Source: Acanthochlamys bracteata
Lineage: Eukaryota; Streptophyta; Magnoliopsida; Pandanales; Velloziaceae
DNA length: 64,000 nucleotides
Direction of reading: 5' to 3'
NCBI GenBank assembly: GCA_019914995.1
Contig: CM034133.1
Location: 6,776,495 to 6,840,494, forward strand
Each line of letters starts with the position of its first letter. Position 1 is the first letter of the stretch. Shown here piece after piece: positions 11,850-22,423 of the stretch. The notes under the pieces were generated by a model that did no database searches, was not told the DNA's origin, and saw nothing but the letters and a program-made list of their open reading frames with translations. A program made the translations under genes and the position numbers.

Positions 11850-13380
11850 TCAAATTTAAAAGAAGTCTATGCAAATATTTAGAGGAAGGCTGATGAAAAC
11901 CTGCTAAGGGTAGGCTAAGAAAATTCTTGCTTCAAACAGATTACTTTCTGTGCCCGATAAACATCTGCTTCACGACTGGTACTTCATAATGTCTTGTTGT
12001 GATAGGAAGTTAAAGGCGGTCGAAGAAGGTTTTGTTTCGAAAGAGGATGGAGAAAACACAAGTTCCATCAAGCTAAGTCCATAAGGTGGCAGACCTAAAA
12101 ATGGTTGATTGCAAGATGATGTGCTCTTCGGAAAGGTCAAAACAAGAAAGTTCCATATCGTCAATCTCACTAAGCTAAAAGGGACTGAACTCAAGCACAA
12201 ATATAACAAGGATGAAACTTTCTTTCAAATTAAGCTTGGTATATTTCGTAGAGTTTGTTATTTTGGAACCAGAATAAAGATGCACTGATGGATTGGAATG
12301 CAATATAAATGTTGAATGATTTGGATGCTTTCAATAGTTTTATTATTTGTTTTTGAGAGCAGTTAGAGTTAAGTCACAGCTGAGTCCTTGGCACACACCC
12401 TTGAATAGTGGCAAAAGAGCATTGGGAGGAAAAGAAAGAACAAGGAGAACGATTGATAAAAAACTTATTGTCTAAAGGGGCTTCCATACACATTTGATAT
12501 AAGTATAATATATTTTTATACTATTATTTGTTTATGTTTGAAATTATTATTAGTAGATATCTCAAAATCTCAAATGTGTGACGTATTGATGTAGGCTAGG
12601 TGTATCAACGATGAGTTTTGAGAAGATACCCATTCATTGCTAGTGAAGTGCAAGTTGGATAAGTGCACCTCCAATAAAGGTATGAGGAGTTCTATTCTCT
12701 ATACTTGATAAGGTGATATTAACAAGTACTTTACTTGAAATGACTAGAGGAATTTCCAGCCGATAGATGAGTTCGAGAGATCTTTCTCTGAGCCTATTGA
12801 TCCAGTTTACGAGGCTTTCAGTTTTCATTTTCTCAACAAGCTATTGATTTCTTACTAATAATAGTTGTTAACAAATTGTAATAGTGATAGGATGGAATTT
12901 CAAAGAATGCCATAGATAATGCTAAGGCATACATAGGCTTGATCACCGCCAACCACATTGCGACAATTATTATTATAAGATGTTCAACGCACCTCCACGC
13001 AATTATCAAGTTGCGCACAACCATTAGCGCAAGCTTCACCGCTGCCACAATATCACTCATATCAACATATAATCATATCAATTAAAATCTATGAGAAGAC
13101 ACCAATTAGAAAAGTTGACACAAGCGATTGCATACTTGAATATTGAGATCATTCAATTGAAAGCCTCATTTGAAGACTATGGTGAAAGAGCAGGATATGG
13201 CCATAGAAGAGCAACAGAAGGATATGGAACTTAAGTTTAAGATAGAGGTGGCGTATTTGAAGGCCCTAAGGATCTTGAGTAAAATACTTAAGGAAGATAA
13301 CACGGAGCACCTTTAAGAGAACATCTCTATTGCAGATGAAATAGAAGATATGAAGCTACAATCTATAACAAAAAATGTTT
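11850..13380. other. Unassigned relic region
   Basis: Two stretches look faintly coding. At 11990-12220 (+) a frame reads CCDRKLKAVEEGFVSKEDGE before a stop. At 13180-13315 (+) a Glu/Lys-rich stretch reads KEQDMAIEEQQKDMELKFKI. Neither belongs to a family I recognise, and stops are frequent. Possibly decayed retroelement or gene debris. Confidence 0.3.
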
Positions 13381-13382
13381 AA

Positions 13383-13617
13383 ACAATATAAGAGTGTATA
13401 TACACACATATATATATAGGCACATGCTACCTTAAATGCACATGCGTTATGTCAGCCAAAAATGGTTGGTAAGATCTCCAAAGTTAGTCCGTCATTAGAT
13501 ATGAAGAACAGTAAGTAAGAAATATGCTCATGAAATTTTAACTTAATCGGACCACGAACCGACCTCCATCCAGCCTCTTAATAAAAATAATATAAATAGT
13601 AATATATATATATATAT
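13383..13617 (+). mobile_element. (TA)n-bounded short element, copy M2 (single arm)
   Basis: Bounded by TA-rich tracts at 13383-13420 and 13596-13617. The arm carries the core 'gtcattagatatgaagaaca', 'aattttaacttaatcggacc', CGACCTCCATCCAGCC and 'aataaaaataatataaat'. Confidence 0.6.
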
Positions 13618-13990
13618 GGGGGAGGGATAAGGTCACTTTCGGAAACCTCCAAATTCAATCTCCACCATTGGATATGAAATATTATGAGTTAGAAACATAC
13701 TTACCAAATTTCAGCTCAATTGGACTACGAATTCGCCTCTATCCGGTCACTTGGTTAAGATGATAGAAGAAAAGAAAATTTAAAAATATATATATTGTAT
13801 CATTTCTATTATCTTAATCAAGTGGCGGCATGGAGGTCGATTCGTACTCCAATTTAGATGAAATTTTTGTAGGAGGTCTCTAACTCATCATTCTTCATAT
13901 CCAATATGAAGATTGGATTTGTAGCTCACTGTGGTCGTAAAACGAGTAGGGAGAGCCCCCATTCCTTCATATATATATATATATATATAT
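13618..13990. mobile_element. (TA)n-bounded palindromic element, copy M3
   Basis: The left arm (GGGGAGGGATAAGG, 'caccattggatatgaaatat', 'caaatttcagctcaattgg', CGCCTCTATCCGGTCACTTG) is mirrored by the right arm ('caagtggcggcatggaggtc', 'ccaatttagatgaaattttt', 'attcttcatatccaatatg', GGAGAGCCCCCATTCC). The right edge is a pure (TA)n tract at 13968-13990. Same layout as M5, 44 kb away. Confidence 0.7.
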
Positions 13991-14744
13991 TTGTCTATAT
14001 TATTTTTGTGTTTTATAGTTCTATATTACTATTTACTAGCATGCATAATATTTTGAAGTATTATTATTTTAATGGATTTGAGTGTTGAGATAGAGATGTG
14101 CTGCATGGATTAACCTTTGTAATGAAGTTTATGAATTGCACAAGAGATAGAGATATACTTTAGTAGTTGGTGTAGTTACTTTAGGATGGCACAAAACTTA
14201 ATGAGTGATCTTATATGTTAATTCACATACACATGTTTGGGATCAAGATTAAAAAGTAAGATGAAGATGAAAGTGAAAGCAACGATGAAGATAAAGGTGA
14301 GTAAAGAGTATTCCTTTAAGTAATGAAGGTGAACTTCTAATAAAAGACTCAAATGCTCGTTCTTAGTTATAGTAATATAAATTTAGGTTAACGTAAATTT
14401 CATTAATATAATTTTAAAATAACTTTGTAATAAAGTTTAGATTTCTTCATACTAATACAATTTTAAATTAATTTTAGATATAAGTTAATAGAAATAAATT
14501 AATTATTTAACATAAAATTAACCGTTGTAAAATATACAAAGTATAAGTTGTTATAATAAAATCAATTGAAAGTAAAGTAAGCATACAAATTATAAGTTCT
14601 TATAATAAATGCAACACAAGCTAATTTTTTAAAGTTTTTAAGAAACTTTGAAATATTAAAATGAAAAACAAAGAAGAATAGTAATTGAAAAAATTGAAGT
14701 TTAATCTCGCTTATAATCTAGTATGGAGTGTAAACATTTCATGA

Positions 14745-14988
14745 ACGTTTGGGAGTACTTTTGAAATGGAGGTTTTTTAAAACGAAAACTATTTTTGTCC
14801 TTTTTTAAAAATGAGCTCTATTTTTTTAACCTAAAAGAAATAATAAAAGTAATTAATAAAAAGATCTTACTACGTAGAATTTTTCTATACTTTATAAATT
14901 TTTTTGATGCTTATACAAGGTGCATTAAAAAAAGTGAACTGAATAATTGAAAAGCTGCTTTTTGTACAAAGCTTTGCTAAACGCACCC
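14745..14988 (+). mobile_element. hAT-like MITE, copy 1 of 5
   Basis: Starts ACGTTTGGGAGTACTTTTG and ends GCTAAACGCACCC (inverted GGGTGCGTTTAGC), giving rough TIRs. Interior shared almost word for word with copy 2: AAAAGATCTTACTACGTAGA followed by ATTTTTCTATACTTT, and 'gtgaactgaataattgaaaa'. About 244 bp, no coding capacity. Confidence 0.7.
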
Positions 14989-15065
14989 GAAAATCTTCTA
15001 CAAGATTAAAGGAAAAAAACATAATCTTCATTCATATTAATGAAAGTTTACCAAATAAAATTCGT

Positions 15066-15092
15066 GGAGATAAAATAGTTAATTTTATCTCC
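15066..15092. repeat. Short perfect hairpin
   Basis: GGAGATAAAAT, a 5-base loop, then ATTTTATCTCC. It lies in a pyrimidine/purine-biased stretch just right of MITE copy 1 and may be the centre of another small MITE. Confidence 0.5.
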
Positions 15093-15439
15093 GTTCATCT
15101 CCTTTAATCTCCAACGAAATAGTATGATACAGCTATAATGAGTTATTGTATGGAACCAATTTTGTTATAACTTGAGAAACCATATCGAAAGAATTATGAT
15201 TTTTCAACTGGATTATGTATTTTAATCTTTTGATAGCAAAGATACATAATTGAATTGTATTAATAATGATAAAATAAAATGCCCTAGCGCTTAAATTTAA
15301 ATCTCACATTGTCAACTTTTGCTTATTTTGTTTCCTTTAGCTTTAGCATTAATTCTTCTCTGATAGGTTGCTCAAGTAATTTCAAAAATTAGTTATTATA
15401 TGTAGTTAATAGATTAATCAATTCTCGTGAAGATGATAT

Positions 15440-17900
15440 TGTAATATCTCTATTTTTGTAAGGGTAATGTGGTAAACAAATATTTTTATTGGATCGACTA
15501 ATGCGTGGGCTAGGTGTATGTGCTTTCGTTTTGATCTAAAGGAGTGGGGTTGCACATAAGCCCAAGTCAATTTTTTTAAGTGGCAAGTGCGACTTGATCT
15601 GCATATATATTTCAGTCGAATCCTAACCTAAATCTACATTGGACAACATTTGTTGAATAAGTTATTGCAAAGTGTACCCAAACCATTTGCATGTGTTTAT
15701 AACCTTATCTTTTACTTATATTAATATGTTTATATCTTTCTATATGTTCCTCTCCCTCTTTCTCGGGCCGCGACCTCTCCCATCTGCGTTTTGATGATGG
15801 CACGTCTTTCTCCCCTCCGGTCCCTACGTCTCTCTCTCACCTCCGACATCTTTTTCTCTGTCACCATCACCTCGAGTGTCATTGGGGTTCTGGTTTGACC
15901 CAATCATCTGCAGCCGGTGAGCCTAAACCTTGCTGGACGTTTAGCCAGCGATTTCACATAGTCAAGTTGCTAAGATCTCTTACCTCGGCTTGTTCAGCTT
16001 TCCCCTCCCTCAATTTCAGTTAATTCAAGCTCCGAGGCAAGATTTCTTAATCACCGATGCCTTGCTATTGACCGCCCAATTCCAACCACCAGCATCGAAT
16101 ATCGGCCCTGATGTCTTCCCTGACAAGTTTGGCCAATGCTGTTGCATCTTCTTGCTTCTTGAAGTCTCTCTCTGGCCGAAACCCGAGTTCTCTAGAATCC
16201 GGCAAGCCAACGAACGCATGGGCTAGGTGAGTCTTGGTGCTTTTCTTGCCTCTTGATTTTGCTAGTGAGTCAATAAGTAATCTTTTCATCGTAGGTATTA
16301 TTTTAGATAACCACAAACCAGTCGTCAAGCTACGTCGCTGATTTCGACGTGGATTGCTTCCTTTGATTCGGTAAGCTTTATAGTTTGCTAGCCCTAGTAC
16401 TACTCAAGAACTATAATTTGATCCTTCATGCCATCATAAAATGCCTGTGTATGAATGCTTGCATAAGATAAGGTTAATAATAGTAATTATAACAACATAC
16501 TAGTAATGATTGATGAGAATCTCTTTCTTTCATGATATACAGGCTAGAATTTGTGATATATATACAAGTGCATGAGATGCATAAAGTACTCTTATACATA
16601 TTGCATGGTAAGGTAAACATAGCATTAGCAATAGGCTCTTCGTGTGGCTAGTGTATGTATATTCAGCACGCATCGTAAGTTTGTAGCAGTTATTATTTAT
16701 GCTAAGTGCCACACTTGACCTTGGGCCTAGAATATTGACGTTCTAGAAATGAGTTACTATAAGAGTCTTTATACTAAGTATATCTATTCTTAATAGTAAA
16801 TGGCTTAGCATGTTTAGATGGTATACTTGAGTCGAGTGACCAGTAATAGTATGAGAAAATGAATTGCTTGAACTACAATGTATGTCGGACGGGTTACATA
16901 ATCATGCATGGCATCATAGACTAAAGGAATATAGAAGATCAAAAGAGTGGATCAGAAAGCATGACTTAAAATGATTTACATTATATTATTGTAGTTCTCC
17001 CTTATTATGATATTATTTTTATAAGAGTAATTTATGCATTACTGTCGTACTCCTGTAGAAGAATGTTATTGTATTTTAAAGAGATAATTGTATGATACTA
17101 AGATACGTTTTTTATAAATAATTTATGAGCTTGTAAATTATCATATATGTCTATAAATGATTTCTATTTGATTATGTGTGGATACTCGCGCTGCACAGAG
17201 ATAGGCAAAAAGTTGAAAAACAAGTTAGGACCTTAGTGAGATGTAGAGTGGTACCCACCTATGGCCATATATTTGCGGAGTATATAGTAGCCTCGCAGGA
17301 TACGTGTGTGTTGGAGGTTCCGTCTTGATGGGATCTGTCTGGGTTGGAGACGGAGTAGATTGTAGCCTCATTAGGATCTGCCTGTGTTGGAGTCTCAGCC
17401 TCGCCGAGGTTCTATCTGGGTTGGAAGTGGAGTAGATAGTAGTCTCACCTCGAGCTGTCTGTGTTGGAGACGGATTAATAGCTGTTTATCCTAACACCCC
17501 GATATATATATGTGAGTATTATGCAAGTATGCATCCGCGAATATTATTACCATATATGTCATTAGTATACAAAACATTAGGATGGTTATGCATATAACAT
17601 GTTTTATGGCGTAGCTTTCTATGCATGCATGGATGTGCATAGGTGGATAGCTGTGATTCGAGTTGGGGACACGATCTCGCTCGATCTAAAGTGATATATG
17701 ATTATAATTACCTGAAGTATGATTTGCACAAATGTGGATGCATGTTTATATAATAAGCATGTGTATGGACCTTTACATATATGCATGTGGACTAGAGAGT
17801 CTTACGAGTTGGATGGTAGTGTTATATGCTTATGTCATTCGGACTTCATGGTAGTGTTATATGCTTATAAGCATGTTTATATACTTTAGATAGGATCATT
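15440..17900 (+). mobile_element. Possible Ty3/gypsy-type solo LTR
   Basis: Begins TGTAATATCTCTATTTTTGT, similar to starts of chromovirus (Tekay/Del-like) LTRs. It contains a CT-rich, less AT-rich part (15740-16230) and a degenerate tandem array (17230-17500), both common in such LTRs. No coding domains lie on either side and the right boundary is not fixed, so this is a tentative call. Confidence 0.35.
17230..17500 (+). repeat. Degenerate tandem array (about 60-bp unit)
   Basis: Four or five units repeat 'gtagcctc', 'ggatctgtctgtgttggaga' and 'cggagtagat' with substitutions. Less AT-rich than the surroundings. Lies inside the possible gypsy LTR. Confidence 0.65.
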
Positions 17901-18060
17901 TGGTTTGAGTAGAATCGTAAAATCGTGATTTCAAAATAATATCGTAAGATTTTACATACCAATAGAATAGTGGAGAGTTGATTTCCTCCAGCACGTGCGC
18001 TGATCTCTCCTGATGCAATCATAGCCGTTCATTTTATAGAATGGTGGAGAGTTGAACAAT
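17800..18060 (+). repeat. Two short direct-repeat pairs
   Basis: 'atggtagtgttatatgctta' occurs at about 17813 and 17849. 'atagaatggtggagagttga' (18034) repeats 'atagaatagtggagagttga' (17963). No coding content. Confidence 0.6.
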
Positions 18061-18906
18061 TGAGGGAGTACCTATAGCCCGCCCTAGTATAGTACAAACA
18101 TAGCTAAATATAGTCCAAAGGATACATAAAACATAGTGCAAAGTAAAAATTTTAAGACATAATACAAAACACAAAGTAGATTTCACACGTAACGTAATAT
18201 AATAAAATTTACTATATAATACAATACATCCTATTGATTCTGTTGTAGCGTCATAAAAGCAAATTCACTTGTTGCATCGCCAAGCAGTGAGAAAAATTAG
18301 TATGAATTAGTAGCGTCCTAGTTGATACCGAAAATTACTCCGTTCGGTTGATGTCGAATATTTCTTACTCAACATCTTTGTATTATATGTTGTGATGTTA
18401 AAGTATCCCCTATTCTGCACATTTCTGGAAGAAAGCTTTGCCAGATCAGTCTCCGTAGGTGAGCTAAACATGCGTTTCATGTTTACAACTCTTTTCAGTG
18501 GTTGTATTGAAAGTCTTGTTGTGGTCCTTATTCATAACACCCCACCTCCTTGATGGATGGTGGTGATTGCTTTTAATCAACGATGGAGAACATTTCTCCA
18601 GAAGTTTCTCCCTAAATATGGGTTCTTTTCGTAACGATTAACGATAACAAGTTAGTAACGATTATGATAACAACTTAGTAAAATGGAGAGGCATTGCTCT
18701 ACACCAAATCTACATAAAGTCACTAAGATATTTCTTGTATTATCCAAAACCAATGCATGCACACCCACGCGGTAGTTGGTGAGCATGCCCAATCATGTGC
18801 CGCCGTTGCTTCCAAAGCTATGTACTATGCTCTTGCATGGAAAGATGGCTGAAAGCGTGCTACGGGTGACTCGAAGCCAAAGTATAGGCAGTAATAGTAG
18901 CCGTAT
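18061..18906. other. Unassigned intergenic DNA
   Basis: No gene or element boundary recognised. The 73-codon frame at 18776-18997 runs into MITE copy 2 and shows no domain. Confidence 0.4.
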
Positions 18907-19157
18907 CCCGAGAAAGATTAATTCCAGAAAGCTACTTCTCAATTTTTCAGTTCACGTTCTTCAATACATCTTTTATAAGCTTCTAGAATTTATTTAAAAT
19001 TTTAGAAAGTATAAAAAAATTCTACGTAGTAAGATCTTTTTATTGCTTATTTTTATTATTTTTTTATGTCAAAAATATATAACTCGTTTTTCAAATACGA
19101 CAAAAATATCTATTTTTTCAAAAAAGCTCTATTTCAAAATCACTCCTAAACGCCCCC
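18907..19157 (-). mobile_element. hAT-like MITE, copy 2 of 5
   Basis: On the - strand it starts GGGGGCGTTTAGGAGTGATT and runs 'ttttgaaatagagctttttt', 'aataaaaagatcttactacg', 'tagaatttttttatactttc', 'cgtgaactgaaaaattgaga', matching copy 1 closely. The far TIR is worn. Confidence 0.7.
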
Positions 19158-19419
19158 TCATGAATTTGATCGAGTGCCATTCTGCAAAGGGAATACCAAG
19201 GAGCGGGCACCCGGTGTATAACATTAAATAGTTGTATCGGCTCTCCGGTATGAAAAGTGAAATAATAAATTCAAGAAATTAACAACACTAGAGCATTCAT
19301 AGATACAAGCACAGTTAAAAAAATCGACGCATTGCTCTAAAAAGAATTGATGATGACCTCGGCTGGAGTAGGGAAGGAGCGCACCTTTACCCTAGAATAT
19401 CCTTATTGGGTGTATGGTG

Positions 19420-19612
19420 CTTTTTGGGTTTGCTTATCTACTTTTTAATTTCAAGCTTTTCAAGAGAAACTATCTAGAAAAGTTCTCAACAAAATTTAAA
19501 AAGTAAAGCAGCATATTGTCGTGACATTTTATTATTATTTTTATTCTTCGTATCTATAAATTTCTGAAAATATCTTTTGTTTCAAAAAACTCTTTCCAAT
19601 GCAACTCTCAAA
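19420..19612 (-). mobile_element. hAT-like MITE, copy 3 of 5 (diverged)
   Basis: On the - strand GTTTGAGAGTTGCATTGGAA is followed by 'agagttttttgaaacaaaag' and 'atattttcagaaatttatag', the same order as copy 1, with more divergence. Confidence 0.45.
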
Positions 19613-20065
19613 CTATATATGTATATCTATATATAATACAATATCCTGATGCTACTTCTCTATGCCTTTAGAAACCGCTTGAGTTGAACTTGCCTGTAGA
19701 TCATCACGTAAAAGTGGATTACTTCCCACTTGTTTTTATCTGTCGTGTATGGCGAGTTTAACTACAGCGGTTTTCACAAGCATAGAGAAGGAACTAATGG
19801 ATCTTCGCTCAAAGAAGTTGTGTTATGTTGTGATTATCAGACATAATGCCACGATAATTACAATGCCCATTACGATGACTAATCTCCATAAACATGTTTG
19901 GCCTTCAATCTGCCACTTATCCGGTTCAACACCATAACCTTCCATCTTCCAATTATTAATAGCGCAAGACCCTTGATCTTCCACCATCAAATACTCTACT
20001 TCTATAAATTCTCCAATAACCAAGATAATCATCTATCAATGTTTTGTTTCAAATTTCATACGAGA

Positions 20066-20070
<5 letters not shown>

Positions 20071-20105
<35 letters not shown>

Positions 20106-20116
20106 GTATATATATA
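20071..20116. repeat. (TA)n microsatellite with TATG interruptions
   Basis: About 45 bp of alternating TA, broken twice by G. It abuts the LTR family A copy 1 fragment on its right. Confidence 0.9.
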
Positions 20117-20117
20117 C

Positions 20118-20440
20118 TTTGAACCATTAAATAAATTGCAGCCTTATTTAAGATTTGATTCACCTCAAATTTTAAGTAGCCATTGCAGAGACTTAGTAGA
20201 TGGGATCCACATTTGAAAAAAAACAGAAGCCAAGGAAAGAAATCACAAGAAATTTCAAACGAAGGAAATACAACTGGTGAAACAAATCAAGTAGACGTTT
20301 TTCTTAAATCTTGACCTTACATTGCTTCTAGCCATTGCATCCTTGATCAATCCGAGCACCTTTAATCCTGAGATCTGTAATTCTAGTGAAGAAATCAAGG
20401 AGGAGACATCTCTAATTCTAGTGAAGAAATCTATACAACA
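20118..20440 (+). mobile_element. Copia-like LTR fragment, family A copy 1
   Basis: Lines up with 23505-23780 inside family A copy 2: shared 'gattcac..caaattttaag', 'gacttagtag', 'acaagaaatttcaaa..gaagg', 'aaatacaactg', 'cttgacc' and 'ttgatcaatccgagca'. Diverged and short; ends not visible. Confidence 0.5.
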
Positions 20441-20542
20441 CACTTCATAAAATAATTCTCTAATTTCGCCACCCAAATCAGGTCAGTCCAGCCTGAGCAA
20501 TTTTTTATTGCCCAGCCCTACCCGTTAGCCTGTTGTGCGTCT

Positions 20543-20917
20543 CTTTTAATAAATTAAATAAAGGATGAAAAGAATAAAAATATAAGAAATAACTTCAATA
20601 TATTATTATTAACATAAAAGTAAAACATTAAATACTATAATGTGGATATAATTATATATTTTTGCTTCTGCTTGAAAGATTTTCATTTACAACTACTTCA
20701 TCAAATTTTTACGTCAGGCATTAGATCTTCATGATGAGTTGTATGCTGTACTTTTTTAATTACAAAGTCCCTAGTGTGGTAGTCTTTCAGAAATTGATCT
20801 ACGTGTTTGATTGTATAATTATAAGATTAAAATTTTGCAACTTCAATAACTACGTCATAAGAAACTGTGAGCATTAATAAATTAAATAAAGGATGAAAAG
20901 AATAAAAATATAAGAAA
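20543..20917 (+). repeat. 43-bp direct repeat pair, 330 bp apart
   Basis: The word AATAAATTAAATAAAGGATG, followed by 'aaaagaataaaaatataaga', occurs identically near 20549 and 20876. Long perfect identity in otherwise unique DNA suggests a recent duplication or gene-conversion event tied to the neighbouring palindrome. Confidence 0.75.
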
Positions 20918-21307
20918 TTTGCATATATTTTAATTGTGCGAGTTGTGGATATAATTAGAATTGCTCCAAAAATCTATCCAATATGGATTTGATTCAATAT
21001 CTGTAAGCAACTTGGATCGGTCTTTACATAAGTTTTTTTTTTTTTTGTAACATCACGCAACCCTACAATTTGAGGATGAAGATCAATACGAGTATGCATC
21101 CTACACCACCAAGGGATGTGCATCCTCAAATTGTAAGGTCGTATGAGGTCCCAAAAAACTATGTAAAGATCGATCCAAGTTACTTAAGGACATAAAATTA
21201 GATCCATACTGAATGGATTTTTAGAGAATTGCTGAACTCATATATAATTCAAAGGATGCAAATACGGATAGGTAAAGCAAAAGCTTCTTATGACGTAGTT
21301 ATTGAAG
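20841..21307. mobile_element. Large palindromic (foldback) element, about 467 bp
   Basis: The outer arms are a perfect 23-bp inverted pair (20841-20863 and 21285-21307, CTTCAATAACTACGTCATAA at the left). Middle arms at 20959-21032 and 21159-21233 pair over about 75 bp with some mismatches. A perfect 15-bp inner pair, TACAATTTGAGGATG, lies at 21064-21078 and 21121-21135. No coding capacity. Confidence 0.65.
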
Positions 21308-21474
21308 TTAGAATAAAGAAGAATTTTCTAAATTTGTATGAATTTAATAATGAAAAATGAAAGATAAAAGTTGGTTGTGTGTGAAATTTGAATGAATATA
21401 TGACATATATATATAGATGAATTGGTGAAATTAAATTTTAAACAAAATGTTCTTTTAAAAAAGCAGCTAACGGG

Positions 21475-21527
21475 TGTGTTACCGTTGGCTGCCAGAATGC
21501 TGCCCCGCCAACGCCAATGGTAACACA
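21475..21527. repeat. Hairpin with CCAACG words, possible hAT sub-terminal region
   Basis: TGTGTTACCGTTGGC (21475-21489) pairs with GCCAATGGTAACACA (21513-21527) with one mismatch. The loop holds GCCAACG. CCAACGG-type words are frequent near plant hAT ends. The G+C-rich stretch 21640-21840 with GGGCCC and GCCCGG words may belong to the same element. Confidence 0.5.
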
Positions 21528-22423
21528 CTACAACGATCACGATAATGTCAGCATGACGTCATGCACTACGTCAGTGTGACTGTATTTTGATTTAAAAATT
21601 CAAATTTTATATTTTATTGACCCAATCAATGTTGACCGGTCAACTATTGACCATGCGTGCGGGCATCCCGATGGGCCCGATAATATTGGCCCTGTACTAA
21701 CTGACATATTGGGTTGGGTTGGCTGGGTCCTATCAGTATTCACGAGTTGTTTGGCAGGGCCGCAAGATGGTCGGTTTAGCCCGGCCATATGTTCGTTCAC
21801 CTTTAACCTAAACCAAGCCTATCCTACCCAGCACCTAACCTTCTGGACTGACTATTTTGTTGTTTTGTATTTTCTAGATGATTATGTTTTTTGCTTATCT
21901 AGTTGCTTTTTTTTAGTTTTTTGTATCTTATGTTGCTGCCTAATCTTGCATCAACTTGTTTTATGTTTTCAAACGATATAATTTCCAATAGTTAAAATGA
22001 ATGAATGTTGTGCTTCTAATATTTGCTCGATCAGAAACTAATTAGTACTTATAGTCATGCATCCCAACAATATGGATGTTACTAGACATTGAATGTGGAT
22101 GGTATCCATCCTTGTACATGTGTGTTGCTACTAATCGGCTCTCAAGTCATTTTAATATGACAAAAAGGAGAGAATTTTTGCAGGGATGCACTTTTCAATA
22201 GAGAGAAAATTGCATATGTTAAGGTGAGAAATTTGATTTTCTTTAATATTGATAATTGTTGCTAGCCGCATTAAGTAGGAGTGAGCTACTCGAAACCAGC
22301 CAAGCTCCTTAGACCTACTTCTGAGGAGCTAATGCACCTACGGAGCTATGCACTTGAATGAGCTCTTATTTTAAGCTAGCACATAATTCTCTAAATATTT
22401 TGTCATCTTCTAAAAGAGGAGAT

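Noticed and set aside
16025-16328. Overlapping open frames on both strands (64-87 codons)
   Set aside because: They occur where base composition is less AT-rich, overlap each other in several frames, and show no domain or splice context.
17230-17500. CRISPR-like regular repeats
   Set aside because: Units are degenerate, have no constant spacers, and lie in plant nuclear DNA; better explained as an LTR-internal tandem array.
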